DNA of 64,000 nucleotides from Acinetobacter sp. ANC 3929 (GTDB taxonomy: Bacteria; Pseudomonadota; Gammaproteobacteria; Pseudomonadales; Moraxellaceae). The notes beneath the pieces were generated by a model. The model worked only from the letters and a program-made list of their open reading frames with translations. It was not told the DNA's origin and did not search any database. Position 1 is the first letter of the stretch; each line of letters starts with the position of its first letter. The stretch is from positions 245,942-309,941 of the forward strand of contig NZ_KB849994.1 of assembly GCF_000369405.1 (NCBI RefSeq). The letters are read 5' to 3'. Made by a program: the position numbers and the translations under genes. Positions 42,078 to 51,462 of this stretch are shown one piece after another.

Positions 42078-45000
42078 CTATGCTTCCATGCTATTTACTT
42101 TTAAAGAGTAAGCTACTTCTAGTATAAAGTGTTTATCAATTATATTGAAGTCTAAATAACCATTTTCTTTTTGATAAACTTTTGAAGCAATCTTTAAAAG
42201 GCCACTTCCATTTTCAGTTTTATTTTTAACAGTAATATCCCCAGATTTCATAATTTTTTTTATTTTATTTATGTTGGACGTGTGATGGGGGATTGATTCA
42301 GTTTTAACAGGACTGGTAACTTTGGTGTGAATAATAAGCTTATCTAAGTCAACGTCAATATCAATAATAATTTCTGGTCTTTTCTTTCCAGAATATTTTG
42401 ATATATTGTCGAGAATTATGAAAATTAAATCATGAATATTAATTAAAGAAAATGAGCTTAATTTTGTAGTTTCATCTTTAATGTTAAGTACAAAAGAGGG
42501 TTCAAAGGATTTTATACATTTTAATGAGAGTGAGATAGCAATATTAAAAGCTTCTTTAATAAAGTATGTTTTATTTCCATTGTTTAAAATGTCAATGTCA
42601 TGTAAGAACCAGTTGGAAGATGTGGTTAATGCTTTGTTTACATCATTAATTGCATTGCTTAGTTCCAATAAAATATTATATTTGGAATCCTCATTAAGAT
42701 ATTTTTTTAAATTGTTTTTTAATTCATTAAAGTAATTTTCAATGTTGGGTTTTAAATAATTGGATATAAAAAACCTAACATTTTGTAGAGATTGTTCAGT
42801 TACACCCCATAGTAGTGGTAAGATATAATCACTAAAATCATCAATGCATTTAGCTTCATTTATAAGTATTTTAGATATTTCAAAAAGAGCAGCATCAATA
42901 TCAATTTTGAATAAACCTTTCGGTTTTTCTGGTGATAGTATTTGGAAATAGTCATCTTTAGCAGATAATAAAATGTTGTCAAATTTTTCAGAAAAATTCA
43001 TTAATGCAAGATTAAGTTTTTTACTTTCATTTGATTTATTCTCTGTTTTTGAAAGTAAGTATTCATTTTTTTCATATTTGTTGCTTACTGAATCTTTAAT
43101 AGTTATTAAATTAGAATGTTCTAGTGGTCCTCTGATTAAGCCTATAAAGGATTGGTGGCGTATTCTTTGGCTTAAATAGAAATCAAGTCCAAATGATGGA
43201 TTCGTTAAGAATTCATTTTTAATAACTTTTATCATATTGTAAAGTAGTACTTCATCTTCCGTTGTTAAAATTAATAATTTATCTGATTTTTCTTTTATAC
43301 TTTCTGCTATTGAATCGATATCAATTGGTAATTCAATATTAACTTTTTTAATATCTTTATACCTATTGAATGATTCTGATAACTCAATATTCATCCATTT
43401 TTTAAAGTGGTCTTCATCTACATATATTCTTGTTTTGTCTACTAATTGTTGCCCTTCTTCAGAAGCAAGTTTGAAAGCAATATGTTTTATTTCTTCATTG
43501 TAGATATTTTCATTTTGATGATCTACTTCTTTAATATTTTGATATATTTTAATTCTTTCCTCAAGTACTTGCTTGGTGCTAGTGATTGACTTTAATTGAT
43601 CTATAAAATTTTCAGAACAAATATATTTCATAAAATAAATATATTTTTCTTTATTTGTGTTCCCAATCTCTAATTTTGAGGGGGTTGTTTTTAGATCATT
43701 AAAATATTCTCTTAATAATGTTTTTAATAGAGTGGAAACTCTTCTTTGCTCTTTTTCAGATTTAATTGAAGAATGATATTCATATAGTGTAATAAATAAA
43801 TTTATTTTATTATTAACTTCTCTGTAGCTGTTGATGGAGTAATCTTTTAATGAATATGTTACAGGGAGTATATATGTATAGGAATATCCTTTGATTGTCT
43901 CATTAGAAATTATTTCGACTGTTCTTTCTATTCCAATTTCTTTACTTAGTAATAAGTTTTTTATTAAAGTAATTGTTTTTAAGGTTGAATGCTTTTCTTC
44001 AAGATTAATTTTGTAAAAATAATCTTTTAATAATTTTATCTGCGCACTATTTTCTTCTAGATATATTGATTCTTCAAATCCATAAAGTGGACTATTTAAA
44101 GATAAATTAATTAAGTTTTTCTTGTTTAGGTAATCATGAGTGTAAATTATTTTTATTAATGTGATTAAGTCTTTGAAAATACTCAACCCATTTAGATTTG
44201 TACAAATTTTAAGCATGCTACCTAAGTCTTTATCATTATCCTTTTTTCGTACAATTATTGAATTTAATTTATTTGATAATTCTTCAATTATGCTTTTGTT
44301 TGAATTTTTATTGTCTGTATTAATGCTTAAGTGAATTAAGGTATATATATCAACCATATGGTTTGCATTTTCATATAGTGGTTTAGTTCTATTTTTAGTT
44401 AGTTCACCTTGGTTTTTTATATATTTTTTTAACTTTTCAACCCTGATATCATCAGTATTTAATTTTTCAATATTTAATTCTTCTAAATAGTTGGAGTTAC
44501 TTCCTTTGAAAATAATTTGGAATAAGTCAATTAAGGTTTCATATTGGTCTATTATTGAGTGATTTTGTTCAATAAATAAAATTTCTTTTATTTGATCTAA
44601 ATTGAACTCTACATTACTTGTTAATCTAAATGTTAAATAATTTTTAATTGCTGAGTCTTCAATATTTTCAATTTTTTTGTTTAATTGATCATCAAATTTT
44701 TTTATTGATGTTGCATCTTCATTTCTTATGCTAATATTATATATGAAATATTTTATTAACCCATACGTAAGTTTTTTTCTCAACTCATTAGAATATTTTT
44801 TTTGCGCTTCTAGTCCTTCGTAGTTGTGTATAATATAGATTCTATTTTGTATTGACCAAAATGATGAACCAAACTTTAGTTCTATGGTATCTAGAGTTTC
44901 TAAACATTTTTTATACTCTTTATTTAATATTTGTTTTTCAAATTCATTTTTCAGAATTAAAAAATGATTAATTTTATCTTTTTCTAAGTTAACTCTATTC

Positions 45001-45320
45001 ACTAAAAATCTGATTTGCCTTGAAAGGTCTGGAATAGAATTTTCTGTATTGGCTCTAAAAAAATAGTCAAACTTAATATCTTTATTTTTTAACTGGGGCA
45101 ATAAATTTTCTATTTGCAGGTATACCCAATTTAGAAATTTATTTAGTTCAATTTCATTGAGTTGAAACTGTGATAGCAAAAATAACTCATTGATTTCTGA
45201 GTATAAAACAGACTCCATTGTAATTTTTGGATCCAATCTTACATGGTTGGATCTATATTTAGCTATAATTCCTCGGAATTTATTCCGTAATTTTAAGTTT
45301 TTTGAGTCTTGAGTTTCCAC
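42078..45320 (-). CDS. dtcA: Large sensor with C-terminal histidine-kinase ATPase domain (DtcA-like)
   Basis: A 1080-aa soluble protein. Residues 1 to ~880 are helical, Lys/Asn/Ile-rich and repeat-like, without membrane segments, as expected for an intracellular sensor of the TPR/helical type. The C-terminus is a kinase: a candidate phospho-His at H907 in NWFLHDIDIL, an N-box at ~967-973 (IFIILDN) and a G-box at 1038-1041 (GSGLLKI). The D-box is poorly conserved. Followed by a receiver and a receiver-phosphorylase, this is the DtcA position of Detocs. In that system DtcA senses infection and phosphorylates DtcC. The trigger here is unknown. Composition is much more AT-rich than core genes. 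Confidence 0.8.
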   Translation of the reverse strand: METQDSKNLKLRNKFRGIIAKYRSNHVRLDPKITMESVLYSEINELFLLSQFQLNEIELNKFLNWVYLQIENLLPQLKNKDIKFDYFFRANTENSIPDLSRQIRFLVNRVNLEKDKINHFLILKNEFEKQILNKEYKKCLETLDTIELKFGSSFWSIQNRIYIIHNYEGLEAQKKYSNELRKKLTYGLIKYFIYNISIRNEDATSIKKFDDQLNKKIENIEDSAIKNYLTFRLTSNVEFNLDQIKEILFIEQNHSIIDQYETLIDLFQIIFKGSNSNYLEELNIEKLNTDDIRVEKLKKYIKNQGELTKNRTKPLYENANHMVDIYTLIHLSINTDNKNSNKSIIEELSNKLNSIIVRKKDNDKDLGSMLKICTNLNGLSIFKDLITLIKIIYTHDYLNKKNLINLSLNSPLYGFEESIYLEENSAQIKLLKDYFYKINLEEKHSTLKTITLIKNLLLSKEIGIERTVEIISNETIKGYSYTYILPVTYSLKDYSINSYREVNNKINLFITLYEYHSSIKSEKEQRRVSTLLKTLLREYFNDLKTTPSKLEIGNTNKEKYIYFMKYICSENFIDQLKSITSTKQVLEERIKIYQNIKEVDHQNENIYNEEIKHIAFKLASEEGQQLVDKTRIYVDEDHFKKWMNIELSESFNRYKDIKKVNIELPIDIDSIAESIKEKSDKLLILTTEDEVLLYNMIKVIKNEFLTNPSFGLDFYLSQRIRHQSFIGLIRGPLEHSNLITIKDSVSNKYEKNEYLLSKTENKSNESKKLNLALMNFSEKFDNILLSAKDDYFQILSPEKPKGLFKIDIDAALFEISKILINEAKCIDDFSDYILPLLWGVTEQSLQNVRFFISNYLKPNIENYFNELKNNLKKYLNEDSKYNILLELSNAINDVNKALTTSSNWFLHDIDILNNGNKTYFIKEAFNIAISLSLKCIKSFEPSFVLNIKDETTKLSSFSLINIHDLIFIILDNISKYSGKKRPEIIIDIDVDLDKLIIHTKVTSPVKTESIPHHTSNINKIKKIMKSGDITVKNKTENGSGLLKIASKVYQKENGYLDFNIIDKHFILEVAYSLKVNSMEA

Positions 45321-45416
45321 TGTATTTCCAGTTTCATACTAATTTTTTTGAATTTTACATTTGTTTCATCGAAATTAAAATATAAAATCAAAAAAATTAG
45401 TTATTTAGACTTATTT

Positions 45417-46625
45417 TTAAATTTTAAGTATGAAGTCTGTCCATGCTTGTAACATTACTCTTCTATTGTTTACATGCTTGGTTCGGTTGTAAGATTCTCC
45501 ATTCGCATCTCTTACTTTATGAGCTAGTTGCCTTTCTATCCAAGTTGGTTCGAAATTTAATTGCTCTTCAAGGATGGTTCTTGCTGTCGCTCGGAAGCCA
45601 TGAGCAGTTTGTTCTCCCTTAAAACCTAAACGCTTGAGTGCTTCATTTACTGTACTCTCACTGATATATGGTTCTTTGCCACGGATACTATAAAAAATAT
45701 ATTCGGTATGTCCTGTGAATTTGTGAAGCTCATCTAGCAACTCAATTGCTTGCGTGGCTAAAGGGATGATTAAAAAGTTTTTAGGTTGATCACTTCTTTG
45801 CTTTGAAGGTTGGATTGTTAAAGTTTTTCTTTCCTGATTATAATCTGACCATTTTAAAGTTCTGATTTCACCCGGTCGTAAAAAGATAAAAATTGAGATT
45901 TTAATTGCACAACGAGTGACAAAAGTAACTCTAGTATTTGATTCATCCCATACACTTTTTAGTAAGGGTTTTAAGTCATGTGATTCAGTAATAGCAGCAA
46001 AATTGCCCTGTATAGGTCTTGGTTGTGTTATATCATTCGCAGGATTAATCAGGATGAGTTTTTTCTTTCTAGCGTACTCTAATATCATTTTTACAGAGAT
46101 GGAAACTTTACGTGCCAGCTCTAAAGCACCACGTTCTACAATACGATGTATGACCTCATTTTCTAAAAGGGCAGTAGTAAGCTGATTGACTGGAATATCA
46201 CCAATAAAAGGGTAGACATCTTTATTTAATCTACGAATATTTTCAGAATCTTTTTTCCCCTCATGTTTTCTCAATTCTAGCCATTGTTCTGCAATATGCT
46301 GAAAGCTGTTCTTAGCATTTGCTTTTGTCTCTTGCTTTACTTGTTCTCGCATCTCAGCAGGATCAATATTATTAGCAATCTGCTGTCTAATATCATCACG
46401 TCGCTTTCTTGCAGCTTCTAATGTAATTGTTGGGTAAACGCCTAAAGCCAGTGTATTTCTTTTACCTGTTATAGGGCTTGTGTAATCCATTCGCCAATAC
46501 TTGCTTCCATTTTTATGTGCGTATAGGTACAGTCCTGCACCGTCCGTATGCTTATTACTTGAGGAATCTTCAAACTTTAAATTTTTAACTTTGAGTGCTG
46601 TTAATTTATTTAGCTGTCTACCCAT
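45417..46625 (-). CDS. Tyrosine-type integrase of the P4 family
   Basis: A 402-aa protein. The N-terminal DUF4102 arm-binding domain reads LTALKVKNLKFEDSSSNKHT, then GLYLYAHKNGSKYWRMDY. A core-binding SAM-like domain follows. The catalytic domain has Arg in FLRPGEIRTLKW, His-x-x-Arg in AHGFRATARTILEE, the LAHKVRDANG segment and Tyr in ESYNRTKHVNNRR. It lies 160 bases from the tRNA-Glu/attR junction and reads away from the tRNA, the usual layout of tRNA-targeted islands. All catalytic residues are present, so it may be functional. Confidence 0.95.
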   Translation of the reverse strand: MGRQLNKLTALKVKNLKFEDSSSNKHTDGAGLYLYAHKNGSKYWRMDYTSPITGKRNTLALGVYPTITLEAARKRRDDIRQQIANNIDPAEMREQVKQETKANAKNSFQHIAEQWLELRKHEGKKDSENIRRLNKDVYPFIGDIPVNQLTTALLENEVIHRIVERGALELARKVSISVKMILEYARKKKLILINPANDITQPRPIQGNFAAITESHDLKPLLKSVWDESNTRVTFVTRCAIKISIFIFLRPGEIRTLKWSDYNQERKTLTIQPSKQRSDQPKNFLIIPLATQAIELLDELHKFTGHTEYIFYSIRGKEPYISESTVNEALKRLGFKGEQTAHGFRATARTILEEQLNFEPTWIERQLAHKVRDANGESYNRTKHVNNRRVMLQAWTDFILKI

Positions 46626-46721
46626 GACAAAATTTTCCAGTACATTTTTCAGATACCGTTAAATATACCGTTAAAGTGCATAGATTTCAGGGGAAGATTG
46701 TGAATTCCTATAGACAACAAA

Positions 46722-46752
46722 AAACCCTTGAACTTAATGAATTCAAGGGTTT
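46722..46752 (-). terminator. Island-supplied terminator behind tRNA-Glu
   Basis: On the minus strand, AAACCCTTGAA, a 9-nt loop, TTCAAGGGTTT then a T-tract. It lies inside the island just after attR and replaces the chromosomal terminator now stranded at 32481-32514. Confidence 0.8.
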
Positions 46753-46781
46753 GTGTACTACTATGGATCACAGTAGATTTG

Positions 46782-46805
46782 AATTTGGCGTCCCTACGGG
46801 GATTC
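46782..46805 (-). repeat. attR: 24-bp tRNA-Glu 3' end copy at the island's right end
   Basis: Identical to 32517-32540. It completes the functional tRNA gene, so integration keeps tRNA-Glu intact. Confidence 0.95.
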
Positions 46806-46861
46806 GAACCCCGGTTACCGCCGTGAAAGGGCGATGTCCTAGGCCTCTAGACGATAGGGAC
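46786..46861 (-). tRNA. tRNA-Glu (anticodon UUC)
   Basis: Reads GTCCCTATCGTCTAGAGGCC on the minus strand, with anticodon loop CCCTTTCAC (anticodon TTC), T-arm GGGGTTCGAATCCCC, acceptor TAGGGAC, discriminator G and encoded CCA. The acceptor arms pair fully. It is the integration site of the island. Confidence 0.97.
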
Positions 46862-46880
46862 TTCTTGAGGTGGGTGTATA

Positions 46881-47546
46881 TTAGGGTTCTGTCACCAAAC
46901 TGTCAAGAAGGTGAGGAGACAGTTTGTTCAAAATATAGCAAAACAGTTCAGCAGTCTTCTGTGTATCGTACAATGCAGAGTGGGCTTCTTTACCATCAAA
47001 CTCGATTCCAGCCTGAATACATGCACGAGCCAAGACTGTTTGACCAAACATGACCGCACTGAGTGTCACGGTATCAAATACCGAAAAGCTGTGAAATGGA
47101 TTTTGATTTTTTGTTCCTGTACGTGCAATCGCTGCTTGCAAGAATCCCAAATCAAAGTGTGCATTGTGACCTACCAACACGGCATGGGTACAGTGCTGAG
47201 CTTTACGGACTTCAGTCAATGATTTGAAAATACGACGTAAAGCACTGCGTTCATCTTCAGCCATGGCTACACGCATTGGATTAAATGGATCGATACCAAT
47301 GAAATCCAGTGAACGGCGATCCAAATTCGCACCTTCAAAAGGATTGATATGTGCCTGAAATGATGGACCTGGTACAAATTGTCCATGCTCATCATAAATG
47401 ATTGGAATACATGCAATTTCGAGTAGGGCATCGGTTTGCGAATTAAAACCAGCTGTTTCTACATCGACAACAACAGGCAAGAATCCACGAAAACGTTGTC
47501 CGATGACAGGGGCTTTGTTTTCTTCTTGGGTCACACTTTTCTCCAA
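46881..47546 (-). CDS. rnt: Ribonuclease T
   Basis: A 221-aa DEDDh exoribonuclease. The catalytic residues are Asp and Glu in [10 protein letters not shown], Asp in [11 protein letters not shown], and His and Asp in [14 protein letters not shown]. The RNase T-specific [16 protein letters not shown] is present. It trims 3' ends of tRNA (including CCA turnover) and other stable RNAs. It starts inside the last bases of pyrC (16-base overlap), so they are co-transcribed. Its gene ends 20 bases before the tRNA-Glu gene on the same strand, so tRNA-Glu may share its transcript. Confidence 0.94.
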   Translation of the reverse strand: MEKSVTQEENKAPVIGQRFRGFLPVVVDVETAGFNSQTDALLEIACIPIIYDEHGQFVPGPSFQAHINPFEGANLDRRSLDFIGIDPFNPMRVAMAEDERSALRRIFKSLTEVRKAQHCTHAVLVGHNAHFDLGFLQAAIARTGTKNQNPFHSFSVFDTVTLSAVMFGQTVLARACIQAGIEFDGKEAHSALYDTQKTAELFCYILNKLSPHLLDSLVTEP

Positions 47547-48565
47547 TGCAAGGTTTTACCTGCATGAAGTGGAATAATTTTTTGGCCATCAAGATAGTCT
47601 AAAGATTCTGCGATAGTAATATCTTCTTTGACCAAAGTAATGGTTGAGGTATTGCGTGGCAAACCATAGAAGTCAGCACCGAATAAGCTTGCAAAGCCTT
47701 CTAAGCGTTCTAGCTTGCCAACTTGATCAAAGGCCTGTGCGTATAGCTCAATGGCATTTGGCGCGCTATAACAACCCGCACATCCACACGCATTTTCTTT
47801 GGCATCTTGCGAGTGAGGTGCGCTGTCAGTACCCAAGAAAAATTTCGGATTACCACTAGTTGCGACTTCCAACAATGTTGTTTGATGCGTTTGACGCTTT
47901 AAAATAGGCAAGCAATAGAAATGCGGTTTGACACCACCCACCAACATATCATTACGGTTGAATAATAAATGTTGTGGGGTAATAGTTGCAGCAACATTAC
48001 GATCTTGTTCGAGCACAAAATTAGCCGCATCACTTGTTGTAATGTGTTCTAACACGACTTTTAATTGTGGGAACTGTTTCAGTAGTGGCGACAGCACTTC
48101 ATCCAAGAAGCGTTTTTCACGATCAAAAATATCCACGTGATTGTGCGTCACTTCACCATGTAGCAATAAGGGAACTTGATGTTCTTCAAGCTGTTCAATG
48201 ACTGCATATACCTTGCGAATGTCGCTTACACCATTATCCGAGTTGGTGGTTGCACCAGCTGGATAAAGTTTAATTGCATTAACGAACTCAGATGCCTTAA
48301 TTTTACGCACTTCATCTGGAGAAGTATGATCCGTAAAATACAGCACCATGCGTGGGTCAAAATTCACCCCTTCAGGAACATGAGCAAGAATACGCTCGCG
48401 ATAGGCTAAAGCTTCTTCTACAGTTTTGACGGGTGGAACAAGATTGGGCATACAAATTGCGCGGGCAAATTGTTTAGCTAAATCAGGGACAGTACGTTTT
48501 AAAGCTAAACCGTCACGCAGGTGTGCGTGCCAATCATCGGGTTGTAAAAGTGTAAGAGTATTCAA
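47531..48565 (-). CDS. pyrC: Dihydroorotase (class II)
   Basis: A 344-aa zinc amidohydrolase of E. coli PyrC type and length. Visible features are [10 protein letters not shown] (two metal His), [15 protein letters not shown] with the carboxylated Lys, [16 protein letters not shown] (metal His), LEHITT (metal His) and LGTDSAPH with the catalytic Asp. It cyclises carbamoyl-aspartate to dihydroorotate in pyrimidine synthesis. It overlaps rnt by 16 bases. Confidence 0.96.
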   Translation of the reverse strand: MNTLTLLQPDDWHAHLRDGLALKRTVPDLAKQFARAICMPNLVPPVKTVEEALAYRERILAHVPEGVNFDPRMVLYFTDHTSPDEVRKIKASEFVNAIKLYPAGATTNSDNGVSDIRKVYAVIEQLEEHQVPLLLHGEVTHNHVDIFDREKRFLDEVLSPLLKQFPQLKVVLEHITTSDAANFVLEQDRNVAATITPQHLLFNRNDMLVGGVKPHFYCLPILKRQTHQTTLLEVATSGNPKFFLGTDSAPHSQDAKENACGCAGCYSAPNAIELYAQAFDQVGKLERLEGFASLFGADFYGLPRNTSTITLVKEDITIAESLDYLDGQKIIPLHAGKTLHWRKV

Positions 48566-48728
48566 GGTCTACTTCAAACTTAAAAATAATACAAATAATA
48601 ATGCATAAAGTGTGAAAATGGTAACTACAATTACGGATAAGTGGTTAAGCAAAGCGCATGACAAAACGAGAAATTATGTTATTTTTTATGCGGCACAAAA
48701 ATAGTGCAGCATAAAAAGAGTATATGGG

Positions 48729-50000
48729 ATGGACAACGGCTATGATCTTGATCAATTGCGGAGGTCAAAAGAAGACCTAGAGCAGCTTGTTGCCCAACAT
48801 TCTAAGTCTAAAAGTGCGCACCAGACTTTACCGCAAAAACTAGAAAATGAATTTTGGAAGTTCAATGTTGACCGAACGCGTCTCAATGCGATTCAGTTCT
48901 TTGGTCAAGGTGTCATTACCTATACCATTTTTGTTTTGCTGATTTTGCCTTCTAATTTTGTCGTGATTCGCGGGAGTGAACATTTTGTTCCCGATTTTAT
49001 CTACAGTATTCTTAGTTTGATTATTGTAGGGATTGCATTGTTCTTATTTTGGGCATTTTCTCGGTTTAAAAAACTCAATCCTCTATTTTATCCCGCTGCC
49101 TGCATCATTGTTTTCTTTACCATCATTTTAACCTCAACCTTAATGATGAGTGTTTCCAATCTGGTTTTGCAAAATCAGGCGATGGTCTTGATTGCTTTCC
49201 TTTATATGTTGGGCTTTATCCTCAGTGGAATTCGTCCATTGCATATGTTGTGGATTGGTTCTTTGGCAGCCATTGTGATTCTTTTGCTGTTATATGTATG
49301 CAATAACCCCAGTGATTTTCTGATGATTGGGCGTACTTTAATAGGGAGCTTATTACTTGGTTTTTCAATCAGTGTCATGTTGACCTCCAAAGAACGAAAA
49401 ATCTTTATAAAGTCTAAAATTTCTGAAATTGATGAACAAATTTTACGTATTCAGGCTTCTGAGTTGCTGCATTTGAGCCAGCATGATGAACTGACCAATG
49501 TGTCGAATCGACGTACCTTTGAAGAGATGTGTACCTATTATTATGAGGTCGCTTGTAAAGATAGAAAATCGCTCTCGGTCTTGTTTATCGATATTGATTA
49601 CTTCAAAAACTATAATGATTTTTATGGACATCAAATGGGCGATCAAGTGATCACAGCCATTGCAAAAACCATTAAAAGTTCGATTCGACATATGGATTTT
49701 ATTGCACGTTATGGCGGGGAGGAGTTTGTGGTGCTATTACCAGAAACTTCAGCTCAAGGTGCATATGCAGTTGCGACCAATATTTACCGAGCAATTGAGC
49801 GTTTAATGATTCCACACGATAAATCATTGGTGTCTAATCATGTCACGATTAGTTTGGGGATTACCGTTTTTAATGGTAATCCGAAAATCAGCCAAGATCT
49901 TTTGATTCATACCGCAGATAAGGCTTTATATCGGGCAAAGCAGCTTGGGCGCAATCAGATTTACTATCAGCCTTTACCGAATATAGAAGAAAATATCTAA
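48729..50000 (+). CDS. Membrane-anchored GGDEF diguanylate cyclase
   Basis: A 423-aa protein. After a charged cytosolic start (residues 1-50) there are six membrane helices (~55-220). A short linker helix (FIKSKISEIDEQILRIQASELLHLSQHDELTNVSNRRTF) precedes a GGDEF domain with the active-site motif GGEEF (ARYGGEEFVVLLPE). It would make cyclic-di-GMP. An RxxD inhibitory site cannot be confidently placed upstream of GGEEF. No EAL domain. It is monocistronic, ending in a strong terminator. Confidence 0.92.
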   Translation: MDNGYDLDQLRRSKEDLEQLVAQHSKSKSAHQTLPQKLENEFWKFNVDRTRLNAIQFFGQGVITYTIFVLLILPSNFVVIRGSEHFVPDFIYSILSLIIVGIALFLFWAFSRFKKLNPLFYPAACIIVFFTIILTSTLMMSVSNLVLQNQAMVLIAFLYMLGFILSGIRPLHMLWIGSLAAIVILLLLYVCNNPSDFLMIGRTLIGSLLLGFSISVMLTSKERKIFIKSKISEIDEQILRIQASELLHLSQHDELTNVSNRRTFEEMCTYYYEVACKDRKSLSVLFIDIDYFKNYNDFYGHQMGDQVITAIAKTIKSSIRHMDFIARYGGEEFVVLLPETSAQGAYAVATNIYRAIERLMIPHDKSLVSNHVTISLGITVFNGNPKISQDLLIHTADKALYRAKQLGRNQIYYQPLPNIEENI

Positions 50001-50004
50001 CATT

Positions 50005-50040
50005 AAAAAACCGAATATCTGTGAAGATATTCGGTTTTTT
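50005..50040. terminator. Bidirectional terminator between the GGDEF and L,D-transpeptidase genes
   Basis: A perfect 16-bp stem (AAAAAACCGAATATCT and its complement) with a GTGA loop, between convergent genes. Confidence 0.93.
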
Positions 50041-50059
50041 CTGACTTGAATAATCTAGA

Positions 50060-51262
50060 TTATTCTAAGAATTTTACAGTTACACCTGAGCGTACTTTAG
50101 CACCTAAGTCGTTTGCATCCCAGTTGGTCAAACGGATACAACCATGTGATGCAGTTTTAGAAATTAAAGATGGGTTTGGTGTACCGTGGATACCGAAAGA
50201 CTTTTTGCTTAAACCAATCCAAATGTTACCAACGGGTGCATTTGGACCTGGTGGCAGAGAAAGTGGTTTAAGATTTTTACCTTGCACAAAATTAGATGGT
50301 GAATAACTATACCAAGGATTTTTTGCAACACCGACTACTTTATAAGTACCTTCTGGAGAAGGTGTGTCAGTACTGCCAATTGTTGCAGGAAATGACGCAA
50401 TCATTTGATTACGACTGTTGAATAAATAAAGCTGTCTTGCGCCTTTATGTGCAACGATTAAATGAATATCTTCTGGTAAGTCATTGCGAACATTGGCAAC
50501 AATAATCTTTTCGCCTGCTTTTTTGAAACTTGCATTTGGATTGAGTTGCTTCAGGAAGCGCTCATCCATATGGAATTTTTCACCCAACATCTCTGTGACG
50601 CGAGTGTAGTACAAACCTTTCATTTTTGCTTGTAGTGCATAGTCTGAAGGAATCGAATCTGCATATGGACCTTTTAGGTCAGCATCAGTAATCGTATATT
50701 CAACATATGCTGGCTTAGTTTGCTTTGCAACCAAAGCATCCCATGTTTCTTTAGTTAACTGACCTGTTGGGGTTAAACCATTCATTTGCTGGAATGATGC
50801 AATCGCTTTTAGCGTATTTTTACCATTTGAACCATCAATTGCACCAGGAGAAGCGTGTGAATTGTTTAACATCACATGCGCACGTGCGTATGCAGGGTTT
50901 TGTCCTTTAGGTAAGCCTTCTGGCCATTCGGCAGCGTTGATGGCATCCATTGTCCAAGAAGCAGGAACGGCCGGAGCAGTTGTTGTCGTTTTCGCATCAG
51001 GTGTATTTTCTAATTGTTGCGATACAACAGATGCAGCACCCGTATTTACTTGTGGTTCAGATGCTGCTGTTGCAGCAACACTCGAAGCTGGCTGTGCAGT
51101 TACGTTTGATGCAGCACGGTCAACAGCTAAAGGATCAATTGGGTCTTGTACTGCCGCAGATATTTTTTTGGGGTTTAATGGTTGCTCAGTTGTTGGAGCA
51201 GCAAAAGCAACATTAGCAAGAATACAACTTAAACTCATAGCGAGTAATGAGCGAACAAACAT
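50060..51262 (-). CDS. L,D-transpeptidase (YkuD) with peptidoglycan-binding domain
   Basis: About 400 aa. The signal peptide ends VAFA. A disordered Ala/Thr/Val-rich stretch (to ~115) is followed by a PG_binding_1-like domain (ARAHVMLNNSHASPGAIDGSNG, LKAIASFQQMNGLTPTG). A LysM-like segment ends in GEKIIVANV. The C-terminal YkuD domain has HGTPNPSLISKTASHGCIRLTNWD, with the catalytic Cys and His intact. It forms 3-3 cross-links or attaches proteins to peptidoglycan in the periplasm. The start at 51262 has AAGGTTG upstream; an earlier TTG is less likely. Confidence 0.92.
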   Translation of the reverse strand: MFVRSLLAMSLSCILANVAFAAPTTEQPLNPKKISAAVQDPIDPLAVDRAASNVTAQPASSVAATAASEPQVNTGAASVVSQQLENTPDAKTTTTAPAVPASWTMDAINAAEWPEGLPKGQNPAYARAHVMLNNSHASPGAIDGSNGKNTLKAIASFQQMNGLTPTGQLTKETWDALVAKQTKPAYVEYTITDADLKGPYADSIPSDYALQAKMKGLYYTRVTEMLGEKFHMDERFLKQLNPNASFKKAGEKIIVANVRNDLPEDIHLIVAHKGARQLYLFNSRNQMIASFPATIGSTDTPSPEGTYKVVGVAKNPWYSYSPSNFVQGKNLKPLSLPPGPNAPVGNIWIGLSKKSFGIHGTPNPSLISKTASHGCIRLTNWDANDLGAKVRSGVTVKFLE

Positions 51263-51462
51263 GTAATTCAACCTTAAGAATTATTCATATTGGGATATAA
51301 GATATTGCAAGTATTACAGAAAATGATGCAGCTTGCAGTAGCAGTTTTGTGTCAAAGCGAAAATTTATTTTGAAGACTGACTTACTGTGTGCAATTGCAA
51401 TTATAAATTTGGGGTCAACTTTGCTATTATGCGGCCTACACGAGAAAATTTAGAGATTGGTC

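Larger units (their letters stand above)
32517..46805. mobile_element. Integrative genomic island in tRNA-Glu (14.3 kb)
   Basis: The element is bounded by a 24-bp direct repeat: attL 32517-32540 and attR 46782-46805. The repeat is the 3' end of the tRNA-Glu gene (T-arm and acceptor, including CCA) plus 4 downstream bases. A P4-type tyrosine integrase lies beside the intact tRNA. Cargo from left to right: an unknown protein, AlpA-like regulator, DUF3631 ATPase, XRE repressor, small proteins, an IS3-family insertion, a broken Gp2-like gene, a membrane protein and a Detocs-type operon. There are no capsid, portal or conjugation genes, so this is a satellite-like or defence island that would need help to move. 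Composition is markedly more AT-rich than the flanks, especially 38-46 kb. Confidence 0.93.

Noticed and set aside
32517..46805. Prophage
   Set aside because: No capsid, terminase, portal, tail or lysis genes; only integrase, AlpA, an ATPase and a repressor. A satellite-like island fits better.
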